This document shows, piece by piece, positions 23,506 through 36,256 of a stretch of 64,000 bases of DNA (positions are counted from its first letter, which is position 1; every line of letters begins with the position of its first letter). The stretch covers positions 1,860,001 to 1,924,000 of the forward strand of contig KN832875.1 in NCBI GenBank assembly GCA_000827325.1, read 5' to 3'. Under the pieces are notes generated by a model that ran no database searches, was not told the DNA's origin, and saw nothing but the letters and a program-made list of their open reading frames with translations. The position numbers and the translations under genes are program-made. The stretch comes from Oidiodendron maius Zn. Its lineage: Eukaryota > Ascomycota > Leotiomycetes > Myxotrichaceae.

Positions 23506-25117
23506 CTATACTCCGAGAGTACCGGACTGTGGGATGCGGTGAGAGCCAAACTGGCGCCGCCAGACGTGGCAATTACCCGGGTTCGATCATGAACTGGGGA
23601 TTCCCTGGGAAGGCATTGAGAATTTTGCTGTTCTAGAAGACCATTCCGATGTAACGGCTGCTACTACCATGATGTATACGCCATCACATGTTTGAGACAT
23701 TCTATCTTGGACAGGAAATTTTACGCGAATGGGATATTAATGGAGGCTCTCTTCGTCTCATATCATGAAATGAGCGGTAATTCTTGTGGCTCTGATACCT
23801 CCGATCTCTCGTCAAGGCGGTGAAGGGAATGCAGGGCAGATCGTATTATTGAAGCCAACAGCGTCCCGTATGAACATCAAGAAAAACTCGGGTGGGCCAA
23901 AATCCCATTTCTCGGAGCAGATTCCTTCTCGGTGACTAAATCCGGCGAACTCTTAGTGAGCCAGTCAGGCCTGAAACCAGCGGCCATCTCTCACGACAAC
24001 AGATAGTCACCGTTCAGATCGCTACTGCAACTCCTTTTGTACAGTCAGGGATCCCACCTGCGTTCAGCATCTCATTCAAAACCGCACCACCCCTAAAATT
24101 TGAACCCTTCTCGGCGCCTCGGGCTCTGTCGTAATATAAGACGCCCTGTAAAAGTCGAAGTTGAAAGATATATCGCCCCGAAACATGAGAAGCTGCTTTT
24201 CCAGGATACAATTTCCCGGCTTATATACTCCAAGTATGCAGCCGGGCTGTGAGGATATTCCGATATTCTGACAAAGTACACAAGCCCTGCGGGTAGGATT
24301 AAGGATGTGTCCTTTATACAGGCCATTTTACGCTTTCGGGCTGGCACTCAGAACGGCAGCATCTATAACCGCCAAGTGGTCATTTTATCAGCGACCCCGT
24401 CAGCAGTGCCCGTTTTTGACCACTCGGCGGTTGTTGTGTGGCACTTCCTAGCTACTTCGGCCCCCTCCTATTCATCACCAAGTCAATCCCAGGGAAATAT
24501 GCCGTGCCGCATTCTCTAGCCAGATACAGATCAGGGGTTGATAACTGTACCAAACGGCTCAATGGAACAAAAGCATAGTAAGCAGAGGACCATTTCCTGC
24601 CCCCGGCCCTCCAGCATGCAGACTCTGTGCGCACGTACTGAGAGGTAGAGCCACAGTCGATTCAGAGGATAGGTTGCGGCTTGTTGGGACCCCTTCTTCG
24701 GACTCCTACCACCAATACGGATGGTTGATCATTCCCTCTTCCGCGTGTCCCGTCGAGTTTTTTCTATCAAACCTACCAGATTTGCTGTTTTGTAGCAGTA
24801 GAGCGTGCACGGATATCTCGTGCAATGGACATCCCTCGTAGATGTCTTAGCTCGATGTGTCCACGCTGCCTAGATTCTTATAAAGAGTTAAACCCCCAGT
24901 TGGAGATTCCCATCAAGCTCGTTGTGTACTGCTTCTCTGTCCGAATTCACAACCTCAGTGCCTGGGTTGATCAAGGCACTGGACTCCTCCATCCTGAGCA
25001 CGCCCATATTATCTACCTGACAGCGTACTATATAGCTATCTGGTATACAACCCACAGGCTTCTTCCGTTCTATCAAAACCTTCCCTCGACACTCCTCCAC
25101 AGTTCTCCACATTAGAC
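23506..25117. other. Gene-free interval downstream of fluG
   Basis: Plus-strand frames are short and broken. Contains a 16-bp inverted repeat (24367-24382 / 24417-24432). A possible decayed gene remnant lies at 23530-23800, but no family is recognisable. Confidence 0.45.
24367..24432. repeat. Inverted repeat with 34-nt spacer
   Basis: Arms AACCGCCAAGTGGTCA and TGACCACTCGGCGGTT are complementary at 15 of 16 positions. It could be a hairpin, a relic of a small inverted-repeat element, or paired CGG/CCG factor sites. Confidence 0.6.
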
Positions 25118-25771
25118 ATGTCTCCAAGCAGCGTCAAGGACAAAGAGCCCGACGCCCATGCATCAGTGCATCGCATGCAACATGGTCCAGCGTCTGTCTC
25201 CAGCCTTGCTCAACAAAATTTCCAGAACGAAGCTGTCACCTTCTGTGCAGGGGTTAAGCCAACGCCGACCGCCAGTATCGAAGGCTGCCCCATGCAACCT
25301 CCTGATGTGTCCGCTTCAGCTAGTGAGAGCGAGGCCGCCCGGTCAACACTGGCACACAACCCTCCTAATCAACACGGCAGAGACGCACAAGGCTCAAGCC
25401 AATCGGAGGATGCAAATGGATCGGTATGCGACGATAAAGGTGATTGCACCGCTCCAGATGATCGGCCGCAATCCCCAATGAGCCTCAGTGCCCGCGCGAC
25501 ATATGCGACATCGATGAGCGGAACATGCAGCGAATGTTCGGTGCAGAATTGTTGTCTCAGCCCTGAGGTGCTCGAAGCTGCTTCTAGTGAGGACGGCGAC
25601 ACAGAAAACACCTCAGGGGAAGGGGCCACGGCGACGGCCCAACCTCAGCTCGCGAGGCACGACACCCATGCATACTATGCAGGCTTTGGGGCACAGTTCG
25701 GGTCTCGAGAGGAAGCTGAGAAGTACAAGACAAAACTCGAGGTTGTTGATGTTGATGGCGACAGCCACTAG
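25118..25771 (+). CDS. Ser/Ala-rich orphan protein
   Basis: Single open frame of 217 residues with ATG at 25118. The composition is polar and low in hydrophobics, rich in Ser, Ala, Glu and Asp, so mostly disordered. A patch SGTCSECSVQNCCLSPE has four cysteines close together (C-x2-C-x4-CC). The C-terminus HAYYAGFGAQFGSREEAEKY looks ordered and could be the conserved part. No family recognised. It may be a lineage-specific gene; the long clean frame is the main support. Confidence 0.55.
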   Translation: MSPSSVKDKEPDAHASVHRMQHGPASVSSLAQQNFQNEAVTFCAGVKPTPTASIEGCPMQPPDVSASASESEAARSTLAHNPPNQHGRDAQGSSQSEDANGSVCDDKGDCTAPDDRPQSPMSLSARATYATSMSGTCSECSVQNCCLSPEVLEAASSEDGDTENTSGEGATATAQPQLARHDTHAYYAGFGAQFGSREEAEKYKTKLEVVDVDGDSH

Positions 25772-26275
25772 TGTTAGGGCGCCTCGGGAAGCTATTCCCA
25801 GGTTATTGCCGTCGTCGGGGAATTAAGGTTGAGGGTGGTCCAGTCGCATCGGTGAGACTGCCCCCGGCGGTGGCGACTTCCTGAAGATGAGGTGGTTTGA
25901 TATATCTCACTAGGAATCGAGATCCTTCGAAATGGCAAAGGGCAGTCTTTGTCACCGTTGGACTTAAGTATTGGCGTTAGATGGGCTGTGTATGATACCA
26001 ATGGTGGGGAGAAGTTTCGGATGCATTTGTATGGAGTCTCGAGGAAGTTAATGCGAGGTCAAAACATCGCCGTTGGTTCAAGATGGGTGGGGAAAATGAG
26101 AGGATAGATAAAATCACTTTGTTTGCTCTTCGCTCTCTGCTGCACAAATATTTCCAACGTAGCAGTCATAACTATCATTCATCAAAATCCAGTCCTATAC
26201 TCCCGTGACATCACCTTCCCTCCCCACAGCCATATATAAGCTTAATACGATCTTAACCCTCTGCCCCACCTTATC
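25772..26275. other. Convergent 3' flanks
   Basis: Between the 25118 gene and the minus-strand 26276 gene. One short plus frame around 25925-26100 has no start or domain. Nothing supported. Confidence 0.45.
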
Positions 26276-27764
26276 TTACCCAATCTTCTTCTCCAACTTC
26301 TTCAAGAGCCCGTTCATTCCCTTCTCCACCTGTCCAGCCCGCGCCTCTAGTTTCCCCGCCGGCGGCTTCGCCGGCTTCGACTTCACCTTGTACTCGCCCT
26401 CCGTCGGTCTGTACACCTGCGAATGGATTGAGTAATCCGTCATCATGGGCCTCGTATTGCTCAGCCCAGGATTATAATCATACGCCGCGAAGCCGCCAGG
26501 CGGGGGGATGCTTGGATTGTACATCCCCGCCACGGGCGCGGACGGATAGTTTGGGTTCGAGCTGGAGGGCGTTGCGGAGGCGGTATACGCAGGCGGGGGC
26601 ACGGTTGCGGTGGTGGGCGGGGGCGCGAAGTGGTTCTGGAAGTGCTGGGCGAATGGGGATTGGACCTGAGGTTGTTGCGGCGTTGGGGACGAGAGGATTT
26701 GAGGGGGTTGGACTGGGTGACCGGAGAAGAATGGCTGTTGAAGCGGAGGAGAGAGGGCCGAGGGAGGAGAGCCTGAGAAGCCGCCCATGCCCGGGTATGG
26801 CACGCCGAATGTCTGGCCTTGGTCGGCATTCGCGGCTGCTGCAAGGGGATTGGCGGCGCCGCCGTCCTCGGGAGGAGGGGTCTTCTCTCTGTACTGGATC
26901 GCCTCGGGAGCTGCGGGAGCCGCAGGATTGTAGGCCAGGGGTGCGAAGCCGGGCGCGACCTGACCGGCCTGTGGTGGCGCAGCGACTGAGCTGGAGGAGG
27001 TGGAAGACCGGTTCGTGTCTCTCACTGCCTGGATCGCTGAGGTTTGCGAGCCATGAATCGAGCTGGAAATCGAAGCGTCTCGCGAATGCCTTATGCTGCC
27101 CTGCTGGTACGAGGAATCCGTGATGGCGACATTTTCCAAATTCTGAACAACCGAACTCACCTCATCCGTATGCGATGGCTCATCCACAATAGTGATCTGT
27201 TGCACAGGTAATAGTCTTCTGACGATGCCGAGGAATTTCTGAGCGTCCTCCTTCGTCCAAAAATATACATCGCAAGTGTGAAGCTTATACAGGTACTTTG
27301 TTTCATTTCGAGGGTCAAAGGAAGGCAGATGCCATTCCTCTGTATTAACGGGGCCAGAGCTGTTGCTCTGCCCGCTGAGGCCATCAACGGATATCGTGAG
27401 CAAAGATGGATGTCTGTAAGAGTAGTGGACGTGGACTCTGTCCAAGTCTAAAGAGCACAGATGTCAGCGCGCACAGATAGCAGATCTCAGATTCCCAGGT
27501 GCACTGACGTCCGCTGAATGCATCCTGATCCGGAGTCCCAGCGCTGTTTGCAATCTCTACCCGCGCCCGCTTCTGCGACGCATTCTCAAATAGATACACA
27601 TAGGACTCCTTGTCGAAGCGGTGGTGTGGAGGTTTGGCTGTCGGAGGGCCGTAATAATAATGGATGTCTGCAAAACTGGTCGAAGTTAGAATCAGCCTTC
27701 TCGGCGCGTAATTACATGGAACTCACAGTGTAGCTGCTAGCTCTTCGCCGGGCCTCGCAGCCAT
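26276..27764 (-). CDS. Conserved Pro/Gln-rich fungal protein
   Basis: Three exons, 27764-27727, 27675-27509, 27447-26276, 458 residues. The first about 135 residues are ordered and read like a small beta-rich domain (MAARPGEELAATL, DIHYYYGPPTAKPPHHRFD, VHYSYRHPSLLTISVDG, YLYKLHTCDVYFW), perhaps PH-like. The remainder is Pro/Gln/Ser/Ala-rich disorder, then a basic C-terminal helix (KSKPAKPPAGKLEARAGQV, ending KKLEKKIG). I know it as a widely kept uncharacterised Pezizomycotina protein; I cannot assign a role. Confidence 0.82.
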
Positions 27765-28288
27765 CTCGTCTTCCTCGGGAGAGGATATATATTTGAGGAA
27801 GAGAAGCACCAGCACCTCCGTGTGGGATTTGGGGGGGGAGAAAAGATGGAGGACAGAGAGAGAAAGGAAGAGAAGATATCTATTTCAGATTATGAGAAGA
27901 GAGAGCTGTGACCTACCTGCGTCTAGCAATTGGTTCCTGGTGGGGTTCATCAGATTGCAGCTCGGCGGTTAAAATGTCCAATGAATGAGGGGGACAAATG
28001 GTGGTGATGATTGTGCCTTATACGTGAGGAGTAAAGATAAGGCTACAACATGGGCATCGTGAAATAATTTTGGGCTTGGGGGCATGGACCGCCGAATTTG
28101 GAACTACAACCAGAGCGATTGAACATCATCCACAGCTCTCATTACGTCCCGGGGCTGCCATCGAAGGCGCGGTACCCTGCCAAACAAATCCCTTTTTATA
28201 TTACGACATCTACTCCTTCGCACCTCAACTGGGCTGTACTCCCTTCTAGCCCTTCACGGGCTCAGCACCACTCACAAGATCACGCACC
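27765..28288. promoter_or_regulatory. Divergent upstream region (524 bp)
   Basis: Upstream of both the minus-strand 27764 gene and the plus-strand uS8m gene. Includes a purine-rich GAGAGAGAAAGGAAGAG tract (about 27850-27870), likely 5' leader of the minus gene. Confidence 0.4.
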
Positions 28289-28777
28289 ATGTCCCTCGTG
28301 AACGTCGCCCATATTTGCTCCCATCTCCAAAATGCCTCTAAGGCCCGCCTAGGCCTGACCTCGGTGCCGTCCACCAACTTGCACCTTTCTCTTCTCCTGG
28401 CCCTCCAGCAATCTGGCTTCCTCTCCTCGGTTACTCGAGGCGGCCTGACTCCTCCCCAAATCGAAGATCTCTCGTCCTACGTCCCGGATCCCGTCACACA
28501 GAGCAATGTCGCGACGAGGAGATTGTGGCTAGGTTTGAAGTACTGGAATAATGAGCCCGTGCTGAGCGAGATGAAGATGATAAGTAAACCGACGAGGCGG
28601 ATATGGATGGACGTGGAAGGGCTGGGAAAGATTGTTCGGGGTAGCAAGGCGGGTTATGTTCAAGGCCTGACAAAGCCTGGAGAGTGTCTTTATGTCAGTA
28701 CGGATAAGGGCATTATGGAGTCGAGAGATTGCGTGGAGAGGAAAATTGGAGGGATGCTGTTGTGTCGAGTGTTGTGA
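28289..28777 (+). CDS. Mitochondrial ribosomal protein uS8m
   Basis: Single exon, 162 residues. The start MSLVNVAHICSHLQNASKAR, the middle LGLKYWNNEPVLSEMKMISKP and the end KGIMESRDCVERKIGGMLLC fit bacterial/mitochondrial S8 (core motif G-I-M-x2-x-x-A reads KGIMESRDC here). It binds mitochondrial small-subunit rRNA during assembly. Confidence 0.92.
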   Translation: MSLVNVAHICSHLQNASKARLGLTSVPSTNLHLSLLLALQQSGFLSSVTRGGLTPPQIEDLSSYVPDPVTQSNVATRRLWLGLKYWNNEPVLSEMKMISKPTRRIWMDVEGLGKIVRGSKAGYVQGLTKPGECLYVSTDKGIMESRDCVERKIGGMLLCRVL

Positions 28778-29003
28778 GACGGGATATGATATTTGCGGAT
28801 AAAGACGATGTACTATGTATAAAATTGGCATGGATGGCGTTCGATGCTTTGAGAGGAAGCGGGAATAGGGCAATGGACTCTATGAGCGACCTGTGTATAA
28901 GACAAAAGACTCCTAGATCACGAGTGGCAATGAAGAAGAGTGTGAAGTTATAATGAAGACAAATTTATTATAACTTTTTTTGGTTAGTACAGTATATTTA
29001 CAT

Positions 29004-30855
<1,852 letters not shown>

Positions 30856-33249
30856 ATGTCGGGTGGTGTGCGGAACCTCCGGGCGATGTTCGAGAACAAA
30901 GATCAGTCCACCAGCCCGCCTGAGCATAGAGGGCGGTCACCTGGTGCTGCATCCACCGGTGAGTGATTCATACCTATAACTTTAAACTTAAAACATGAGC
31001 TGAAATTCTCAGGCGCTGGCAGCGACAGGACCTCCCCCCGACCCCTCTCCAAGATCAGGACAAGTTTCGTGATGGTTGAAAAGAGCGGCCAGATAGGCCT
31101 CCAGCTGGGCGTCCAGAAGAGGGAGGGGAGCGGTGAGCCGAGTTTGTCGAAACGGAGGGAGAGTTTTAGGGTTGATGAACAAGATGAGTCGGGGATTGTG
31201 GCACAGCAGAGGGAGTCCATTTCGGATGAGTTCAAGGCTCGGAAGAACAGCGTGGTGGTAGACGCGATTATTCCAGAAACAGCTGTCGAGACTCCATCTG
31301 TTGAGGAAGACAAGCAGCTTGGAGCTGGTAAACGAGGGACCCCAAAACCCAGCAGTGGACGTGGTGATGCGAGGAAGGCGACAAGCGGTGCAGCTAAGAC
31401 GGATGCTTCTAAGGAGAGCGCAAACGGCAATACCAAGGCTGGAGCCCAAGCAAAGCCCACAACACTCAAACCCATAACTCGCCCAGCTGCCATATCGACT
31501 GCGAAGACGTCTGTTGCATCCAAGTCATCACCCAAGACCAAGGGACCCACACCGAAGACTCCTACCACCCCTGGTCAGAGCAACCTAAGAGATGCACAAA
31601 AAGCGGCTACAAACAAAGCGGCCACATCCCGTCAGGCATCAAAATCTACAACCCAACCGGTAACCACAGCACGTACTACTGCTAGAACGAGAATTCCACC
31701 ATCACCCCCACAGACCGGCTTCGTCAAGCCAAAGCCTAGGTCGCCAACGCGGCCAGTTAAGCTTCCTGCATCCCTCACGGCCCATACAGCCTCATCTGGG
31801 TCAAAGTTAGCCAATGCCCCACCACCAGCGCCCAGACAGTCGCTCAGCCGAGCATCTGGAAACTTCCCGGGCGGCTCATTAAGCCAGCCGCGCTCCCCGA
31901 GCCGCGCCAGTAAGCCCGGTAGTAGTAGACCATCCCTAGGTCCCCCTCCATCAACCCTAAAGAAACAACCCTCCCGGACCAGTCTGCCAGCACAAGCTGC
32001 TCCTGCTCCGGATTCCTTCCTTGCCAGAATGATGCGGCCAACAACCTCTTCCGCAGCAAAAACTGCCGATAAGCCAGAAGTAGCAGTTGCTCAACCAAAG
32101 AAAACTCAGCCGGCAAAGAAGCCAGTAACAAGCTCAACCGCACCAAAGACTCGTGCTGCACCCTCAGCCAGTTCAACTGCTCCAAAGGTTAGCAAGCCAG
32201 TTGCTGTCACGAAACCAGCTCCAAAACTAGCCGCCCCGGTCAAAAAAGTGGTACCGAAGCCAGCGGCCAAAGATGCTCCGAAATGGGCCCCAAAGGAGGC
32301 AGCAAATCCTGTGACAGAAGAGGCTGCTACTGTGGCTGTCCCTGTGGCCACTGTAGCTGCTGTTTCCTTGGGTTCTGGGACAAATTCTGAGGCAAAACCT
32401 GTAGAGCCTGTGGAAGAGGTGGCTGAAGAGCGTGTTGCTGAGGAGGCTCCTAAAGTCGCACCAGCTGAGACAGACGCACAGACTGAAGAGATACCTGCAG
32501 AGGGAGAACCTGCAGAGGAGGAGCCGGCAGAGGAGGAGCCGGCAGAGGAGGAGCCAGCAGAGGAGGAGCCAGCAGAGGAGGAGCCAGCAGAGGAGGAGCC
32601 AGCAGAGGAGGAGCCAGCAGAGGAGGAGCCAGCAGAGGAGGAGCCAGCAGAGGAGGAGCCAGCAGAGGAAGAACCAGCAGAAGAAGAGCCGTTGGTTGAG
32701 GAGGAAGTAGTCGTTGAGGACGATGTGGCTGAGGAAGACGTGCCGTCTGCGGAAGTGGAGCACGCTGAGCACGCTGAAGCTACTGAGACTGTCGATTCTG
32801 CCGAGACGGTAGAGGAACCAGAGGAGGTAGAAGAGACCCCGATTGTGGATGAGGCAGAGGAGAACGAGACAGAGGCAGCTCCAGTTGAGAATGAGCCAGC
32901 CGAAGAAGTCGACGAACAGGTGGCTGAACCTGAGGCGGTGTCTGCTGAGGGTGAAGGAGAAGTCGATCTTGAAACCGTCCCTTCCGCGGAATTTGAAGAT
33001 GAGGCCGAACCCGAGGTCGAAAAAGCTGCGCAAGATGAGGATGCCGAGGCCAAAGAACCCGAAGCTCATGATGAAGAGCCTGAGGCCGAGACTGAACTAA
33101 ACCCACAACCAGAACAAAGCAAATCCGCTGCTGCTGAAGATCCAGAAGACGTCAAGGCCCGGGAGGAGATTGCACGACTCAATGCTCAAGTCCTCAGCTC
33201 CTCTGCTGCCCATCCTAGAGATGCCACAGATGACGACGATGTGGATTGA
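30856..33249 (+). CDS. Low-complexity Lys/Ala/Pro- and Glu-rich protein (mucin-like annotation class)
   Basis: Two exons, 30856-30958 and 31013-33249 (54-nt intron GTGAGT...TCTCAG), 779 residues. The conserved N-terminus MSGGVRNLRAMFENKDQSTS precedes a basic Ser/Pro/Lys/Ala region (about 100-450) with SPSRASKPGSSRPS-type stretches and PPSPP motifs, then an acidic Glu/Ala/Pro region (about 500-770). There is no signal peptide or membrane helix, so despite 'mucin' labels given to such proteins it looks intracellular. The basic-then-acidic layout with SPSR motifs suggests a cytoskeleton-bound or scaffold protein, by inference only. A 15-bp tandem repeat codes for the EEEPA array. Confidence 0.82.
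32506..32690 (+). repeat. 15-bp tandem repeat coding (E)EPAEE
   Basis: About 11-12 copies of GAGCCAGCAGAGGAG, the central ones identical and the outer ones with single-base variants (GAGCCGGCAGAGGAG, GAACCAGCAGAAGAA). Near-perfect identity means recent slippage, so copy number probably varies between strains. It creates long open frames on the other strand as an artefact. Confidence 0.95.
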
Positions 33250-33715
33250 ATCGGATTATGTCAAGCTACAGCCATTTTGTTGTTTTGTGAATAGCATGCG
33301 TGCAAATACGTCTTTCGACTACTGAAGTGCGGGATGAGCGGAAACTCATTTTTGTTTTTGTATAAGTATTTGAGTAGCCTGTGAATAGCTTCATACTCCT
33401 TTCCTGGCAAGAACCTGCCACTAGATCCCCCTTTTGCAAAACGTTTTAGCGGTTGAGAGAGAAAAAATATTTTTGCTCTGAGAATGAGTACGGAGTGAGA
33501 TTGTATTTAGCCTGTAAAATGCACCTAAGTTGGTTGTGACATGCGGGAGGAAATAGTCTCTTCTGTCCCTCAATTATCATATTTAGGAGTTGTGCAACCA
33601 TTATTATTATCATCTAGCTTTTTAATATCCCCGGTAGCTCAACGTTATATCTCCACCCCTTCTACTTTCTATCTCTCCTCTAAGATAGCATGCCGCCTTA
33701 CCACTCGCCCAGAGG
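33250..33715. other. Intergenic, 3' flanks
   Basis: 3' region of the 30856 gene and downstream flank of the minus-strand CxxC mini-protein. Contains short TTATTATTATCAT-type simple tract near 33600. Nothing else. Confidence 0.45.
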
Positions 33716-34003
33716 TTATAGCCACGAAGAATTTGGCCTGCGTGGTCCATTGCTATAACCCCGGCCCCAATCGCAATATCCAGCAGCAGGAGGTGCGGAT
33801 TGTTGGCGTCGTGTATCTGGCAAGTTGGTAATCCAATCCTCTACTCGCTGTCTCCTTTCAGGCCTAGACAGTTTGCAACAGGGAGCGGTACCGTATAGTG
33901 TGGTTACCGACATGTAGCCAGTGCAAGAGGAGCACGTATCAAGAGTTGTGCCACGGAAATGTACCTCCTTGCCGCAGTTTAAACATCCTTGCCAAAGAGG
34001 CAT
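33716..34003 (-). CDS. Small CxxC...CxxC protein, copy A
   Basis: Single open frame of 95 residues from the ATG at 34003. The N-terminus MPLWQGCLNCGKEVHFRGTT then LDTCSSC holds two CxxC pairs (Cys 7/10 and 24/27), spaced like a small zinc ribbon. The rest is polar, with a GTAPCC pair and a WITNLPDTRR helix. No signal peptide. Copy B starts with nearly the same block about 800 bp away on the same strand. Unknown function; zinc binding is inferred from cysteine spacing. Confidence 0.62.
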   Translation of the reverse strand: MPLWQGCLNCGKEVHFRGTTLDTCSSCTGYMSVTTLYGTAPCCKLSRPERRQRVEDWITNLPDTRRQQSAPPAAGYCDWGRGYSNGPRRPNSSWL

Positions 34004-34470
34004 TTTGGTGGAACCTTACTTGTCTTCCCTTTCTGGTCGGTTTAATGGAGCTTCCTTTGGGCGAGTTAAGATTCTGTATCAACTATGTTACAGAGCCGGT
34101 GGGCTCACTATGACGTGCTCAGAAGTGTGTTGGAAGTAGAGTGAGACAAATAGGGAGAGGAGAAAAAGGATGTTAGAAGACTTTATAGGCAGAATGGGAA
34201 AACCATTCACCGTTGAAAACGACGCATACTGCGATTCACCTACATGCGACAGTACAAATACAGTTGATATTGATGCATGAATGTAGAGCCATACCTGCAG
34301 CACTCTCTACATTGATACTCTTTGGCCAAGATACTAAAGTTTTGGTGACGAATGGGTCAACTTGGCTGGCTTGGACTGATTATAAAACAGATATTTGGTA
34401 TTTAAGATGGTAAGAATATCTACGTTGTGCTAACTCCAATATGATAACAATCCATTCTCTGTGCCATCTC
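34004..34470. other. Spacer between the two CxxC copies
   Basis: 5' flank of copy A and 3' flank of copy B. No supported gene. Confidence 0.4.
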
Positions 34471-34806
34471 TCACGGTTTCCCAGGCCAATCTCCAAATTT
34501 ATTCCACTCCTTTAATCTATCCCCTACCCAGAACTTGTTCTCCATTTCTCGAAATCCCGTAGGAAGATGCTGGTTCCCGTCACTTACATATCCTGAAGAC
34601 CCCTGGGGTCGTTCCGCCAGATCCAAATTGCTAGCCCATTCATGTATTCGCGGTTCCTTTTTGACTGGCGATAAAGGCTTGAACTGTAAATACCCTCGTC
34701 CTGCTTGTGGAGACATAATATTACCGCAGTTGGAGCAGGTATTATAAGTCTCATCTCGGAACCGGTACATCTTGGGGCAGCATACACATCCTTACCAGAC
34801 AGGCAT
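34471..34806 (-). pseudogene. Small CxxC...CxxC protein, copy B, with in-frame stop
   Basis: Aligns to copy A from the first codon: MPVW, stop, GC.CC.K..., then YRFRDETYNTCSNCG. Where copy A has CAA after the Trp codon, copy B has TAA (34792-34794). The frame is otherwise open for 99 residues from an internal ATG at 34770, but that start would lose the first CxxC pair. The downstream part shares PVKKEPRIHEWASNL with the copy A helix RRQRVEDWITNL. A CpA to TpA change fits repeat-induced point mutation or ordinary decay. It could still be expressed as a shorter protein. Confidence 0.55.
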
Positions 34807-35314
34807 TATAGGTCTTTTATGGAGCCTATTTGTGCGTTCTGGTTCTGTCACTTGATGCCATAATCTGGTCGATCCAAGATATTGATGCATATGTAGAGAT
34901 ATCTTCTGCATTGGGCGAGAACACTAAAGTGAAGAGAGGAGAAGTGGCAGAAAAGCACGGTAAACTTGAGCTAATATACCAGCACCGTATGACTATCCAC
35001 AGTGGCGGTAACAGCTGAATGTTAATATAAAGTGACTGCAACGTGGGGATGAATGTCAGCTCCTCTGAACAGTAGTCGAGGAACGGTATTGAAATATCAC
35101 ATGCAGAGAGCGATAATTTGCAAGCGTATGGTAGTTCATTCAACCAATTGAAAAGCAGAGCAATATCCGCACATAGTCATATATCAGCGCACGAAGCTTC
35201 TCATTTAGAAATTAGAAGGAGCAAAGGTCTGATTAGAGCGCACTGCTAACCTCGAAAGTACACTGGAACCGAATCCTGTCATAACGAGAATACGCAGTAT
35301 GAGTAACAGAGACA
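34807..35314. other. Intergenic stretch
   Basis: 5' flank of copy B and 3' flank of the NmrA-like gene. A minus frame at 34826-35143 has no domain. Nothing supported. Confidence 0.45.
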
Positions 35315-36256
35315 CTATTGCAGTGCCACTAGGGGATTCTTCTTAAGATACTCCTCAAGGGTATACACTTTCCCTCGCGCATTCTCAGCTGCCCATGCTA
35401 CAAGTTCTTTCGTCTTTGGGCCATAGTAGCCGAAATCCTGCTGATAAAGCATCATCTCGATCAAGCCATCTGCATACAGACCAGTGAAACGGAGTTGTTG
35501 GCGGAAAGCCTCCTCGGGAATCTGTTCATATCTGACCGTCTTTCCGTAAACCTTGCTCATAATGTCAACAATCTCTGTCATGGTGTAGACTGCTGATGCA
35601 GAACAAAATACTTTGCCTTCGTACTTGTCAGGATCGGCAAGAATAGCTCCAACGTATTTTCCAGTATCTCCAACAGTATCGATTAGTGGAAGCTGCGTGG
35701 CAGGCGAGACGAGACGAGCGAGCACGAAAGCTCCATTGTCAGAAGGATATGGCGCCATAATACGTTGAAAATTCTGCATGAATGAGGCGGGTGAAAAGAA
35801 GGCGCTTTTTATCGGCAATGTGCGAATGTAGTCCTCAATCTCTGCTTTCGCATCAAACGCAGCGACTTTGGTGTACTTCCCTCCAGAGATTCTGGTGACG
35901 TGGGGTAGTGTGCTAAAGATCATGTACTGAATACCTTCCGCAACAGCAGCATCCACAACTCCTTTGCCTTGAGCAAACTCTTCATTTTTGGCATCGGCTC
36001 CCGTAACCGGTACAGTTAAAAAGAAGACTGTATGAGCCCCTTTCAGTGCTGATGATAGAGATGACGGGTCAGTCATGTCAGCCTTGGCGACATCCACGCC
36101 TCTCTTTTTCAATGCTTCTGCTGCCGAGGATGAGGGATCGCGAGTAATTCCACGAATCTTGTATTGCTTTGAAAGTTCGGTATCATCCAATACATGTGAA
36201 ATGATCGATCCACCTTGTTGCCCAGTGGCGCCGAAAATGACGAGAAGCTTGCACAT
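35315..36256 (-). CDS. NmrA-like NAD(P)-binding protein
   Basis: Single exon, 313 residues. The start MCKLLVIFGATGQQGGSIIS carries the NmrA-type GATGxxG dinucleotide loop; RGITRDPSSSAAEAL, KADMTDPSSL and FFLTVP follow in the family order, and the C-terminus has the usual substrate-side helix region. The family includes the nitrogen metabolite repression sensor NmrA, which binds NAD(P) without catalysis, and many reductases or isoflavone-reductase-like enzymes; which applies here is not clear. It sits 828 bp from a divergent Zn2Cys6 regulator, an arrangement common for sensor/regulator or enzyme/regulator pairs. Confidence 0.93.
   Translation of the reverse strand: MCKLLVIFGATGQQGGSIISHVLDDTELSKQYKIRGITRDPSSSAAEALKKRGVDVAKADMTDPSSLSSALKGAHTVFFLTVPVTGADAKNEEFAQGKGVVDAAVAEGIQYMIFSTLPHVTRISGGKYTKVAAFDAKAEIEDYIRTLPIKSAFFSPASFMQNFQRIMAPYPSDNGAFVLARLVSPATQLPLIDTVGDTGKYVGAILADPDKYEGKVFCSASAVYTMTEIVDIMSKVYGKTVRYEQIPEEAFRQQLRFTGLYADGLIEMMLYQQDFGYYGPKTKELVAWAAENARGKVYTLEEYLKKNPLVALQ

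Noticed and set aside
23530-23610. GGGTTCGATCATGAAC, like a tRNA T-loop
   Set aside because: The flanking bases do not pair into T or acceptor stems.
24825-25115. Plus frame just before the 25118 gene
   Set aside because: No recognisable domain and ends at the ATG region of the better-supported gene; more likely its promoter and leader.
32106-33069. Long minus-strand frames of Ser/Gly/Ala (SSAGSSSAG) and Leu/Trp/Cys (CWLLLCWLL) repeats
   Set aside because: They are the reverse-strand reading of the 15-bp coding repeat and flanking low-complexity sequence of the plus-strand gene.
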